The translations under genes were made by a program, and so were the position numbers. Shown in pieces: positions 30,508-38,631 of a stretch of 40,348 nucleotides of DNA. Origin of the DNA: a virus; the IMG/VR virus record IMGVR_UViG_3300023181_000049, positions 1 to 40,348 of that record, one strand, 5' to 3'. The first letter of the stretch is position 1. Each line of letters starts with the position of its first letter. The notes below the pieces were generated by a model, which had not been told where the DNA came from, made no database searches, and saw only the letters and a program-made list of their open reading frames with translations.

Positions 30508-31092
30508 ATGAAGTCTGATTACGCCATAAAAACGATAAGCAAAATAGATGCTTCGTATATAATTTTAAAATATCATTATTTGAAAGACATATCGAAAGGA
30601 TTTAAAAGCGGGTATAACTTCGGGTTATTTAAAAAAGATGAATTAGTCGGAGTTTGCGTATTTACAGGATTTCCAGTACCAGAATTGTCAAAGGGTATGC
30701 TTGGGCTTGAACGAAACGATCAAGATGGTTTATTTGAATTAAGTCGGCTTTGCTTGTCCCCAGAAATTCAATCAACAGAACATAATTTAAGCAGCTACTT
30801 TGTTTCAAAATGCATTAAGAAACTAAGAAAGATGACGAATGTTAGGGTAATACTTTCTTATGCAGATAATGACTTTCACAAAGGAACTGTTTATAAAGCC
30901 TGTAATTTTAAATACTATGGATTGACTGATGCTAAAAAAGATTTTTGGATTGAAAATTCAGATGGTTCTTTTATAAAACACAGCAGAGGTAAAACGAAGG
31001 GCGTTAGAGGGGAATGGAGAAAAAGAAGTCAAAAGCATAGATTTGCCTTAATATTCGACAAATCTTTAACCTGTCAATGGCCTTTATTCTAA
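30508..31092 (+). CDS. Mom-like DNA base-modification enzyme (GNAT fold)
   Basis: 194 residues. The layout matches the phage Mu Mom family, which adds a carbamoylmethyl group to adenine N6 and so protects phage DNA from restriction. Visible pattern: LKYHYLKDISKGFKSGYNFG (early), KDELVGVCVFTGFPVP, ELSRLCLSPEIQ (75-87), and VRVILSYADNDFHKGTVYK (112-130), followed by ACNFKYYGLT and a C-terminal KHRFALIF. These are the acetyl-CoA-type core of GNAT proteins in the Mom variant. Family call by pattern; chemistry not proved. The adjacent helicase-methyltransferase fusion adds a second modification function. Confidence 0.65.
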   Translation: MKSDYAIKTISKIDASYIILKYHYLKDISKGFKSGYNFGLFKKDELVGVCVFTGFPVPELSKGMLGLERNDQDGLFELSRLCLSPEIQSTEHNLSSYFVSKCIKKLRKMTNVRVILSYADNDFHKGTVYKACNFKYYGLTDAKKDFWIENSDGSFIKHSRGKTKGVRGEWRKRSQKHRFALIFDKSLTCQWPLF

Positions 31093-31137
31093 CAACAATA
31101 ATACAAAACTTGAATAAGCTATTTTGTAATTTCGTCT

Positions 31138-31326
31138 ATGTTAAAAATCGAATTTAAAAAACCGCAAAAAGTATTTGGCCGAGATTTGCACGATAGCGTT
31201 TTAGCAAATGATGCTACTTTAGATTATGTTAAAGACATTCAGTTAGTAGTAATTGATGTATCATATAAAAAATGGCCTTTAATATTGGATATTAAATTAA
31301 TTAAAAGCATTAAAAATTTTAAATAA
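31138..31326 (+). CDS. 62-residue protein, unknown function
   Basis: MLKIEFKKPQKVFGRDLHDS, then a short strand-rich end (KWPLILDIKLIKSIKNF). Basic. Not recognised. It lies between the Mom-like gene and the DnaA-like gene; a promoter-like TAATTTCG (31127-31134) is too imperfect to rely on. Confidence 0.45.
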   Translation: MLKIEFKKPQKVFGRDLHDSVLANDATLDYVKDIQLVVIDVSYKKWPLILDIKLIKSIKNFK

Positions 31327-31339
31327 ACCCAACAGAGTT

Positions 31340-31717
31340 ATGAGCCCATTTATATACGCCGGATTAACGGAAGAAAAACAAATCAGTTTTTTGTTAGGAA
31401 CACATTTCATTGAACCAAATGATATTATTACTGGAATTGCTGAATTGATGGGGATTAATTACTCGGATATTCACGGAAATTCAAGGAAAGATGAATTTGT
31501 AATGGCTCGCCAAATATGTATTGGATTGATTGCGTTAAACTTTCCTCATCTTACTTTAAAAGAAATTGGCGGAATGTTTAATAACAGGCACCACGCCACT
31601 ATACTTTATTCAATCGATGAATATAAGCACTCCTACACACATGAAAGGAAGTTTAGAAACATGGTTTTATTATTTAAAAACCAATCTAATCATCACTATA
31701 TTACTAATCCTAATTAA
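31340..31717 (+). CDS. orphan DnaA domain IV protein
   Basis: 125 residues, matching only the C-terminal DNA-binding domain of the initiator DnaA. The signature is SRKDEFVMARQICIGLIALN (48-67), then LTLKEIGGMFNNRHHATILY (71-90), the DnaA HTH plus the G-G-R-D-H-T-T-V-like box (here NNRHHATIL). The ATPase domain is absent. The protein probably binds DnaA-box-like sites on phage or host DNA, either helping phage replication start or blocking host DnaA. The N-terminal 45 residues are unassigned. Confidence 0.75.
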   Translation: MSPFIYAGLTEEKQISFLLGTHFIEPNDIITGIAELMGINYSDIHGNSRKDEFVMARQICIGLIALNFPHLTLKEIGGMFNNRHHATILYSIDEYKHSYTHERKFRNMVLLFKNQSNHHYITNPN

Positions 31718-31731
31718 ACAATTATAAACCC

Positions 31732-31773
31732 AGTCGGGCGGGTAAAGCTATGTCTGTAAGCGACCGCCTGACT
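31732..31773 (+). promoter_or_regulatory. long-loop stem in the leader of the helicase-methyltransferase gene
   Basis: AGTCGGGCGG (31732-31741) pairs with CCGCCTGACT (31764-31773); one G-T pair, a 22-nt loop and no T-run afterwards. GC-rich compared with its surroundings. It ends 20 bp before ATG 31794, so a translational or RNA-stability role is possible. Confidence 0.45.
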
Positions 31774-31793
31774 TAAAATAAATTAAACTTACT

Positions 31794-33977
31794 ATGAAAG
31801 AATATAATGACTTTTTGGAAACGAAAAGAAAGACTTTTATTGAATCAGGTTTCGAGATTGATGAAAGCAAATTAAATAAACACTTATTCGATTTCCAGCG
31901 TTATGCAGTTAAAATTGCGCTTGCTAAAGGTCGCTTTGCATTGTTTGAAGATTGCGGACTAGGTAAGACTTTACAGCTTTTAGTTTGGGCTGAGGAAGTA
32001 TCTAAGTACACCAAAAAGAAAGTATTAATTTTATCACCATTGGCAATTGTAGATCAAACTAAAAATGAAGCGGTTAAATTTGGTATTAAGAATAAATATT
32101 TTGATGTTATAAATTATGATCAGCTACACAATATAGATGTTTCAAAATACTCTGGAGTTGTTTTAGATGAAAGTTCAATATTAAAAGGTCGTGACGGTAA
32201 AACTTCGTCATTAATATTAGAAACATTTAAAGGATTTTCATATAAGTTAGCATGCACCGCTACACCATCTCCTAACGATCACATGGAATTAGGACAGCAT
32301 AGCGAATTTTTAGGCGGGATGAGCTATTTAGAAATGTTAGCTATGTTCTTTGTTCATGACGGTGGAGAAACTTCTAAATGGCGTTTAAGAAAGCACGCTA
32401 AAGACGTATTTTGGAAATACGTTTGCACATGGTCAATAGCTATTGACAACCCTAAAACATTAGGATTTAAAGGTGATGGATATGACTTGCCAGAAATTGA
32501 ATATATCGAACATATTATTTCAGTTGATAACGAAAGTTACTCTCTATTTAACGATGTGGCAATTTCTGCAACTGATATTCATAAGGACTTAAATAGGTCA
32601 TTTGATGCTCGTATTGAAAAGTGTATTGAATTAGTTAATCATTCAGATGGGCAGTCTATTATTTGGGGCCTTAAAAACAATGAAACAGATACGATTGTAA
32701 AGTTAGTCAATAACGCTGTTAATGTTCAAGGATCTGACACGCCTCAATACAAGGCAAAGCATTTAAACGGATTTGCAAATAAAGAGTTTGAAAACCTAGT
32801 TACTAAAACTTCTATTGCTTCTTTTGGTATGAATTATCAGCAATGTAATAATATGGTTTTCCTAAGCTATGATTTTAAGTTTGAGGCATTTTATCAAGCC
32901 GTAAGGCGTTGTTATCGTTTCGGACAAAAAAACAAAGTTACTGTACATATTTTAATCCCAGAAACACAACAAAACGTAAGGGCAACAATTTTACAAAAAC
33001 AACAAAACCATTTTGAAATGATACACGAAATGGCAAAATATTCTGCTGAAGCTGATTACAAATCAAATAAATCTAAATTAATGATTAAAAATAAAGAAAT
33101 TAAAACAGAAAATTACCATTTGATAAATGGAGATTGCGTTCAAGAAACCCAAAAACTAGCTGATAACTGCGCTGATATTGTAGTATTCAGTCCGCCATTT
33201 GCCGAATTATATGTGTATTCTGACAAAGAAGAAGATATGGGTAACGTATCGGATTACAAACAATTCGAACAGCATTTTAAATACCTTATTCCTCAAATTA
33301 AAAGAACGTTAAAGCCTGGTAGAATTTGCGCTATTCATTGCATGGATTTACCAATTCAAAAAGGTAAAGAGGGTTATATAGGTTTAAGGGATTTTAGCGG
33401 AATGATTACAAATTGGTTTCAAGATCAAGGCTTTATTTATCATTCTAGGGTTACGATTTGGAAAAACCCAGTTACGGAAATGCAACGTACTAAAGCGTTG
33501 GGTTTATTGCATAAAACTATAAAAAAAGATAGCGTTATGACTAGGGTAGGTATTCCAGATTATATCCTATTTTTCAGAAATGATGGAGAAAATGAAACTC
33601 CTATTAAACATCAAGATACTGATCCTGCTAAATTAGATTATCTACCTGTAGACCTTTGGCAGAAATACGCATCCCCTGTTTGGTATGATATTGATTATTC
33701 CCGTACATTGCAGTATAGAAGCGGTAGGGATGGAAATGATGAGAAGCACATTGCACCACTCCAACTAGATACAATCGAGAGAATACTGCATTTATATTCT
33801 AATGAGGGCGAAACTGTTTTAAGCACATTTGGAGGTATTGGTAGTGAGGGTTGTTGTGCTTTAAAGATGAATAGAAAATCTATATCAATCGAATTAAAAG
33901 AAAGTTATTTTAAAATAAATGAAGCTAATCATAGGGCGTTTTCTGAAGAAAAAAACAGCGTACTAACTTTATTCTAA
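31794..33977 (+). CDS. SF2 helicase fused to an N-type DNA methyltransferase
   Basis: 727 residues. The N-terminal part is a SNF2-like helicase: FEDCGLGKT (51-59, Walker A), VLDESS (123-128, motif II), CTATPSPND (154-162, motif III) and near 370 QAVRRCYRFGQKNK (motif VI). The C-terminal part (about 437-727) is a beta-type amino-methyltransferase with motif IV VFSPPFAEL (SPPF at 466-469) and a later motif-I-like STFGGIGSEG (677-686). SPPF suggests cytosine-N4 or adenine-N6 methylation; the motif order IV then I is normal for beta class. It may protect phage DNA against restriction, with the helicase aiding tracking along DNA. Confidence 0.8.
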   Translation: MKEYNDFLETKRKTFIESGFEIDESKLNKHLFDFQRYAVKIALAKGRFALFEDCGLGKTLQLLVWAEEVSKYTKKKVLILSPLAIVDQTKNEAVKFGIKNKYFDVINYDQLHNIDVSKYSGVVLDESSILKGRDGKTSSLILETFKGFSYKLACTATPSPNDHMELGQHSEFLGGMSYLEMLAMFFVHDGGETSKWRLRKHAKDVFWKYVCTWSIAIDNPKTLGFKGDGYDLPEIEYIEHIISVDNESYSLFNDVAISATDIHKDLNRSFDARIEKCIELVNHSDGQSIIWGLKNNETDTIVKLVNNAVNVQGSDTPQYKAKHLNGFANKEFENLVTKTSIASFGMNYQQCNNMVFLSYDFKFEAFYQAVRRCYRFGQKNKVTVHILIPETQQNVRATILQKQQNHFEMIHEMAKYSAEADYKSNKSKLMIKNKEIKTENYHLINGDCVQETQKLADNCADIVVFSPPFAELYVYSDKEEDMGNVSDYKQFEQHFKYLIPQIKRTLKPGRICAIHCMDLPIQKGKEGYIGLRDFSGMITNWFQDQGFIYHSRVTIWKNPVTEMQRTKALGLLHKTIKKDSVMTRVGIPDYILFFRNDGENETPIKHQDTDPAKLDYLPVDLWQKYASPVWYDIDYSRTLQYRSGRDGNDEKHIAPLQLDTIERILHLYSNEGETVLSTFGGIGSEGCCALKMNRKSISIELKESYFKINEANHRAFSEEKNSVLTLF

Positions 33978-34145
33978 ATGCAACCATTAAATACGTTAAA
34001 ATATGGAGAAACATACAACGGCAAAAAATATCGAGTTCGTGATGTTTCTCCTAATTCAATCGGTATAATCAGACTTTCTGATCAATGGCTTATCCGATTT
34101 GAAAATACACACCCATCATTTAATACACTAGTTAAAAAAGATTAA
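33978..34145 (+). CDS. 55-residue protein, unknown function
   Basis: MQPLNTLKYGETYNGKKYRV then SPNSIGIIRLSDQWLIRFE. Beta-rich and compact. It starts directly after the preceding stop; likely co-expressed with the helicase-methyltransferase. Not recognised. Confidence 0.45.
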   Translation: MQPLNTLKYGETYNGKKYRVRDVSPNSIGIIRLSDQWLIRFENTHPSFNTLVKKD

Positions 34146-34146
34146 T

Positions 34147-34350
34147 ATGCAAAACGAGACCAACCTATCACGCGTTAAGTCCGCATTTGAAAGTGGATTG
34201 AGACTGACTGTAGTAAGCGCAATTGAATTGTGCCATACTTCCGAATTAAGAGTTTATGTAACTCAACTAATCCGATCAGGACTAAACATTAAATCCGATT
34301 GGTGCTATTCAAAAGAAAAGAAGTGGAAAGTTTATTATTTAGAAAAATAG
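34147..34350 (+). CDS. small winged-HTH-like protein (HTH_39 type)
   Basis: 67 residues. SAFESGLRLTVVSAIELCHT, then SELRVYVTQLIRSGLNIKSD and WKVYYLEK: the layout of a small winged helix (recognition helix around ELRVYVTQLIRSGLNI, wing at the end) as seen in phage HTH proteins. Probably a DNA-binding regulator or replication-associated protein. Confidence 0.6.
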   Translation: MQNETNLSRVKSAFESGLRLTVVSAIELCHTSELRVYVTQLIRSGLNIKSDWCYSKEKKWKVYYLEK

Positions 34351-34382
34351 TTTGCGGATTTAAGAAAAATTAAATATATTTG
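34351..34382 (+). promoter_or_regulatory. promoter of the Xre-type regulator
   Basis: TTTG (34351-34354) and TATATTTG (34375-34382) are 20 bp apart, a near-perfect match. The ATG at 34386 is only 3 bp downstream, so the transcript would be nearly leaderless. Confidence 0.65.
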
Positions 34383-34385
34383 AAT

Positions 34386-34553
34386 ATGAATTTGAGAGAA
34401 AAGATTAAGGCAAGCGGTTTAAAGCAAAAGTTCATTGCTGAAAAATTAGGCTTATCAGAAGCTCACTTAACCATGATGTTAAATGGCAAAGCAACAATGC
34501 CAGAATTTATAAGGAACGACTTAAACACGTTACTTAAATTAGTTGGAGTATAG
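34386..34553 (+). CDS. small Xre/Cro-type regulator
   Basis: 55 residues: MNLREKIKASGLKQKFIAEK, then LGLSEAHLTMMLNGKATMPE. The second segment is a textbook HTH_3 (A-x-K-L-G-L-S...H-L-T-x-M-L-N-G). This size is that of Cro-like proteins without a dimerisation extension. The operator is unknown. Start chosen at ATG; a TTG two codons later is possible. Confidence 0.75.
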   Translation: MNLREKIKASGLKQKFIAEKLGLSEAHLTMMLNGKATMPEFIRNDLNTLLKLVGV

Positions 34554-34586
34554 ATTTTTAATGTTTAAAATTTTAATAAAAATTAA

Positions 34587-35354
34587 ATGGCTTACCGATT
34601 TTCAGATACTTTAAAGTGGAGTGACGAATGGTTTATAGACCTAAAAACTTTGGAAAAATTAATGTTTTTGTACTTATGTGATAATTGCGATGTTGCTGGA
34701 TTTTTTGAAATCTCTATTAGAAAGATAACTTTTGATTTAAACATTACAGAAGTTGAAATTTTAGGGGCTATTAAGGGGCTAGATAGGGGCTTAATTTTAT
34801 CTAATGACGGTAAGATATTACTGGTTAAAAACTTTATAAAGCATCAGAAGAACCTACCTCTTAACTTTAAAAACAATGCTCACAACGGAATTTTAAATCG
34901 GTTTAAACTTTATAAACCAAAATTTACAGGACTATCATTAAACGAAGAAAAAGGATTTATAAAATTAGGGGCTAACAAGCCCCTAGATAGGGGCACTGAT
35001 AAAGGTAAAGATAATTATACTATAGATATACTATTAGTAAAGGAAGTTTTAAATTTTTTCAATTTTACAGAAACTGCAAATTTTGATAAGATGAAGATTG
35101 TAGGAAATCTGCATGAATGCTTAACATTAAATAATCGGATTGAATATTTTACAACTCAATTTAGAAGTTATGTAGAATTAAAAAAAATTAATCCACAGTA
35201 TATACACTCTTTTAAAAATTTCATTGGAACTCAAGAACTTTTATTTGAGGACGGAGCATGGAATGTAGAAAATTGGACTGCTAAGCTATCAGAATACACA
35301 AAGTCGTTAACGCCAACTATTAAACCTAGTGAGCAAAGAAAAGTTTGGAACTAA
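34587..35354 (+). CDS. replication initiator-like protein
   Basis: 255 residues. The N-terminal 100 residues form a winged-helix-like region (WSDEWFIDLKTLEKLMFLYL, then NITEVEILGAIKGLDRGLIL), as in phage replication organisers of the DnaD/gp18 type. The central linker (KPLDRGTDKGKDNY) is polar. The C-terminal section (SYVELKKINPQYIHSFKNFI) could recruit the helicase. It precedes the DnaB-like helicase gene with single-base overlap, a typical initiator-helicase pair. Function inferred from context. Confidence 0.6.
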   Translation: MAYRFSDTLKWSDEWFIDLKTLEKLMFLYLCDNCDVAGFFEISIRKITFDLNITEVEILGAIKGLDRGLILSNDGKILLVKNFIKHQKNLPLNFKNNAHNGILNRFKLYKPKFTGLSLNEEKGFIKLGANKPLDRGTDKGKDNYTIDILLVKEVLNFFNFTETANFDKMKIVGNLHECLTLNNRIEYFTTQFRSYVELKKINPQYIHSFKNFIGTQELLFEDGAWNVENWTAKLSEYTKSLTPTIKPSEQRKVWN

Positions 35355-36343
35355 TGATTAAAAGACTTAACGACGTAAAAGAAAAACTAGAGGTTTTAAG
35401 AACGTCAACTAATCAGAAAGGTGAAGTAACAGGGTTTAAGTGTTTAGATGATTTATACACCATTAAAAACGGTTCATATACCTTTATTCTAGGTTCACCT
35501 ACACATGGAAAATCGGAATTGATATTTGAATTATTAATGAACCGAGCGCATAAAGGTTTTAGGTCCTTAATTTATTCTCCAGAAACGGGCAGCGTAGAAG
35601 AAATAATGGCAGAGTTAATTCATAAGTTTATTGGAAAATCTGCTTACCTAACTAGCTTTGATCCATGCACAGACCAAGATTATAACAAGGCTTTGAACTT
35701 TATTGATTATAGTTTCTTAATAGTAGACAGCGAAGAAAAAGCATATTCCGTAAAGGAATTATTTGAAATGGCTGATAAATACGAAAAGGAAAATCCATCG
35801 GAGCAAAAAATATCCTACATCATGGCAGAACCTTACAACGAGATTAAGCACGACATGACCGAGTTTGGGGCAAGGCAGGATTTGTATATTGAGCAATTTG
35901 TAGGCGATATAAGGCGTTATTGCAAAAAGACAGGTAAGCACACGTTTATTTCATTACATCCTACTAGCCAACAGATAAAACAGGATAGCGGGTTTAATTA
36001 TTACCCTAAACCCTTACCAAGAGAAGCCGCGGGTGGACAGGCCCTATTTCGTAAGGCTATGAGTTGGCTAACTATTTGGCGACCGCCTGTAGGATTTCCA
36101 CATGATAACGGTGTGCATGGTGAAAATGATTTGATTGTATCGATTGATAAAGCTAAACCAAAAGGTGTAGCTACTAAAGGAGAAACAACCTTATATTTTG
36201 ATTGGCAAAGGAATAGGTATTATGAACGAGTAGAAGATAAAAACCTCTACGCATTCGAGCATGAAAATACCGTAATAAGCACCTATACTGCTATGAAACC
36301 GAGTACAAATTTTAGCGAACCAACAGATAAAGCACCTTTTTAA
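35354..36343 (+). CDS. DnaB-like replicative helicase (ATPase domain)
   Basis: 329 residues from ATG 35354 (an earlier in-frame TTG at 35345 would lie inside the preceding gene). RecA-type ATPase: GFKCLDDLYTIKNGSYTFIL, Walker A GSPTHGKS (47-54), and later FISLHPTSQQ and DWQRNRYYE. It lacks a primase or N-terminal DnaB domain, so it looks like the helicase core only. It would unwind DNA at the phage replication fork with the preceding initiator. Confidence 0.8.
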   Translation: MIKRLNDVKEKLEVLRTSTNQKGEVTGFKCLDDLYTIKNGSYTFILGSPTHGKSELIFELLMNRAHKGFRSLIYSPETGSVEEIMAELIHKFIGKSAYLTSFDPCTDQDYNKALNFIDYSFLIVDSEEKAYSVKELFEMADKYEKENPSEQKISYIMAEPYNEIKHDMTEFGARQDLYIEQFVGDIRRYCKKTGKHTFISLHPTSQQIKQDSGFNYYPKPLPREAAGGQALFRKAMSWLTIWRPPVGFPHDNGVHGENDLIVSIDKAKPKGVATKGETTLYFDWQRNRYYERVEDKNLYAFEHENTVISTYTAMKPSTNFSEPTDKAPF

Positions 36344-36345
36344 TT

Positions 36346-36705
36346 ATGAAAACATTAAAAGAATACGAGTATAAAAGTTTATACGAAAAATTACTATTAG
36401 AAATAGAAACCTATCATACTTTTTATAATGATTTTAGTAAGCATATTATGTTAATTTCAATAGGCAGAGGATTATTAATTGATATGTATTCTGATTTGAT
36501 TAAATTTAAGAAAGCAAACCCAACAAATCCGAAAATACCAGAAAAGGAAGCAAAATTAAAGCAGTTGTTAGATGTGTTTGATGAATTTGATGGTTTACAT
36601 TCTAAGTGTATTCAAATGCAATTACAGCTACGCAGGTCTAACGAATTAGTATTTAAATTAACCGAGGAATTAACCGCCATTAAAAAGGCTCATAACGAAA
36701 AGTAA
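36346..36705 (+). CDS. helical protein, unknown function
   Basis: 119 residues, almost all helix: SLYEKLLLEIETYHTFYNDF, KQLLDVFDEFDGLHSKCIQM. Coiled-coil propensity at the end. It begins 2 bp after the helicase gene, so it may be a replication accessory; not recognised. Confidence 0.5.
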   Translation: MKTLKEYEYKSLYEKLLLEIETYHTFYNDFSKHIMLISIGRGLLIDMYSDLIKFKKANPTNPKIPEKEAKLKQLLDVFDEFDGLHSKCIQMQLQLRRSNELVFKLTEELTAIKKAHNEK

Positions 36706-36737
36706 AGATTAAAACAATAAAAACAAAATTTCCATGG

Positions 36738-36977
36738 GTGTTTTGGATAACATTCGAAAAAAGACAATGGTTTTCTAAATTATGGAAAACAAGGGGCGCA
36801 AACTTCATGAACATTCAAATATTTGGATTAATGATTTCAATTGGTTTGCCCTGGAAAAATGTTTATATAAATGTTCATAACAGAGATTACAGAACTCTTA
36901 AACATTTAAAAACCACCAACGATGCTAATTTAGCAAAAGGAATTTTAATTGGTAGCTATAAGAAATTTGGTTTATGA
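36738..36977 (+). CDS. small protein with unusual start
   Basis: 79 residues from GTG 36738; the frame is open from 36696 with no ATG until 36807. The sequence around KTKFPWVFWITFEKRQWFSK looks protein-like before the GTG, so a rarer start (ATT 36708) is possible. NFMNIQIFGLMISIGLPWKN is hydrophobic. It ends in an ATGA overlap with the following peptide. Unknown function. Confidence 0.45.
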   Translation: MFWITFEKRQWFSKLWKTRGANFMNIQIFGLMISIGLPWKNVYINVHNRDYRTLKHLKTTNDANLAKGILIGSYKKFGL

Positions 36978-37045
36978 TTAAAATTTATACTTGGAAAACC
37001 TACCGAATGATTAAACGCCTTAAATGGTTAATCGGTAAAAATTGA
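36974..37045 (+). CDS. 23-residue basic peptide
   Basis: MIKIYTWKTYRMIKRLKWLI then GKN. Rich in Lys/Arg/Trp. Coupled by ATGA to the preceding gene. Very short; low certainty. Confidence 0.3.
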   Translation: MIKIYTWKTYRMIKRLKWLIGKN

Positions 37046-37050
37046 AAAAT

Positions 37051-37311
37051 ATGGAAAGAGATTTCAATAAGCATTTTAATTTAAGCGAAAACGACCATTC
37101 TAAATTATGGAATTTATTCCTTGAACACGGCATGACTAGAGGAGAGGCTTTTCACCGAACAAAAGGCAACCATTATTATTTACAAGCTATCTGTCAATAT
37201 CATTCGGTTGAATGGAAAACATGGAAAAGTAAGCTATCTCCTTTTGTTAAAAATTTAATAGAAACTGAATACCCACAATTAATGGTTCAAGACAAATCAT
37301 TTGAAAAGTAA
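37051..37311 (+). CDS. helical basic protein, unknown function
   Basis: 86 residues from ATG 37051; an in-frame TTG at 37042 overlaps the previous stop and remains possible. NHYYLQAICQYHSVEWKTWK is aromatic-rich. Not recognised. Followed by the DUF1064 gene after 3 bp. Confidence 0.5.
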   Translation: MERDFNKHFNLSENDHSKLWNLFLEHGMTRGEAFHRTKGNHYYLQAICQYHSVEWKTWKSKLSPFVKNLIETEYPQLMVQDKSFEK

Positions 37312-37314
37312 ATT

Positions 37315-37680
37315 ATGAAAAACGAACTAACCATCCAGGAATACAAAGAACTTCAATTCCAGGTTACGCCACAAATGAAGTATCGTAACCAAAAGACTAC
37401 AGTAGATGGAATTGTGTTTGATAGCAAATTAGAAGCTGAATATTACGGTAAACTTAAATTGTGGGTTAAGTCTGGGGTTGTATTATCATTCGAAAGACAG
37501 GTTGTTTATCCTTTTATTCACAATGGCGTTAAAATCGGATCGTATAAATCAGACTTTGATGTAATTTGGAAAGATAGCGGTTTAAAGGTTACGGATGCAA
37601 AAGGTTTTCGTACTGATTTGTATAAGTGGAAAAAGAAAATGATGCTTGCTTTTTATGGTATAGTGATAAAAGAAGTATAG
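37315..37680 (+). CDS. DUF1064 PD-(D/E)XK nuclease
   Basis: 121 residues. MKYRNQKTTVDGIVFDSKLE (21-40) is the typical start of DUF1064, followed by AEYYGKLKLWVKSG, SYKSDFDVIW with Asp80, and KVTDAKGFRTDLYKWKKKMM with Asp94 and Lys96. This is a PD-(D/E)XK endonuclease fold; DUF1064 members are thought to act as junction resolvases or structure-specific nucleases in phages. Location in the replication module fits. Catalytic residues are present. Confidence 0.8.
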   Translation: MKNELTIQEYKELQFQVTPQMKYRNQKTTVDGIVFDSKLEAEYYGKLKLWVKSGVVLSFERQVVYPFIHNGVKIGSYKSDFDVIWKDSGLKVTDAKGFRTDLYKWKKKMMLAFYGIVIKEV

Positions 37681-37741
37681 CAATCATGTTACATTTTCGC
37701 ATCGTTTTAACTCGTAAATTGCACTAACAAAACCAATTGAT

Positions 37742-38002
37742 ATGTCAGCGTTCGAAGCATTAGTAAAAGTAGCTAAAATAGATAATGAATACGGTAAAAA
37801 AATGTTCTTAGAGCAATATGTTACGCCTATGTTGGAAAATGCTTACGGAAAAGACCAACCTATTCACTTGCTGTCTAAACTTATTATTCAGTCATATTTG
37901 ATTAAAGCAATTTGCAAGCTGTTAGGATTGAATAAAATCACTGAAATAAATAAAGCTCAAACAGAGCAGATAAATACAATTTTTAACGGATTAATTAAAT
38001 AG
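37742..38002 (+). CDS. small helical protein, unknown function
   Basis: 86 residues. MSAFEALVKVAKIDNEYGKK then LLSKLIIQSYLIKAICKLLG. A hydrophobic central helix and polar ends, but not clearly transmembrane. Not recognised. Confidence 0.45.
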   Translation: MSAFEALVKVAKIDNEYGKKMFLEQYVTPMLENAYGKDQPIHLLSKLIIQSYLIKAICKLLGLNKITEINKAQTEQINTIFNGLIK

Positions 38003-38004
38003 AA

Positions 38005-38103
38005 ATGAAATGGTACCAAAAAATAGCAACTGCCATATTGGTAATATGCGGTTTATTAATGTTTGCAATAATGATTTTTGGAGCGTACTTATCAGTTAGA
38101 TAA
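38005..38103 (+). CDS. 32-residue membrane peptide
   Basis: MKWYQKIATAILVICGLLMF then AIMIFGAYLSVR; one membrane helix with a basic end. Starts 2 bp after the previous stop; the next gene starts 1 bp after its stop. Unknown. Confidence 0.45.
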   Translation: MKWYQKIATAILVICGLLMFAIMIFGAYLSVR

Positions 38104-38104
38104 T

Positions 38105-38392
38105 ATGAAAACAGCAGAAGAAATATCTAAAGATTTTTATCAAGCAAAAGATTTAGCAGATCAAGATTATAACATAATTAATGCGCTAAGAGAGGGTTTT
38201 ATTCAAGGCTACACCCTACAAAAAAAAATCTTATACTTTACTAACGATAAAAACATGATGGTGAAATATGATGATGACAATATTGTAATTCGACACGATA
38301 ATGAAACTGGTGAATTTGTATTTGAAAGAGTTTTGTACAGAGGTCATTCGGGCGAAAGATTAACACCACATTACGTTTTAAAAACCAATTGA
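38105..38392 (+). CDS. small acidic protein, unknown function
   Basis: 95 residues from ATG 38105 (an in-frame TTG at 38078 lies in the preceding gene). MKTAEEISKDFYQAKDLADQ then DNIVIRHDNETGEFVFERVL. Acidic alpha/beta. Not recognised. Confidence 0.45.
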   Translation: MKTAEEISKDFYQAKDLADQDYNIINALREGFIQGYTLQKKILYFTNDKNMMVKYDDDNIVIRHDNETGEFVFERVLYRGHSGERLTPHYVLKTN

Positions 38393-38393
38393 T

Positions 38394-38630
38394 ATGGAGA
38401 CAGCACAGGAGACAGCAATTAGAGTATTAGAACTAGACCCTAATTGGGTTCAAGATAAGATATGGTTAGATAGTCACAAAATAGTAGAAGCGATGAAAGC
38501 CTATGCCATGCAGGAATGCGAAAAGGTTAGGCGAGAATGTGCGGATAATGCTAAGGAATGGGTAACCGTTCCATTGTATAAGAAGAAATGTACGGATGCA
38601 ATCCTCTCAACCCCTATAACCCTTAGCTGA
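38394..38630 (+). CDS. small helical protein, unknown function
   Basis: 78 residues: METAQETAIRVLELDPNWVQ then HKIVEAMKAYAMQECEKVRR and a C-terminal LYKKKCTDAILSTPI. Cys-containing helices. Similar short early proteins are common in phages; no assignment. Confidence 0.45.
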   Translation: METAQETAIRVLELDPNWVQDKIWLDSHKIVEAMKAYAMQECEKVRRECADNAKEWVTVPLYKKKCTDAILSTPITLS

Positions 38631-38631
38631 T

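Noticed and set aside
31110-31134. Promoter before the 62-residue gene (TTG / TAATTTCG)
   Set aside because: Spacing is only 14 bp and the -7 box has a mismatch.
37686-37727. 13-codon open frame (MLHFRIVLTRKLH)
   Set aside because: Too short, uncoupled and not supported by context.
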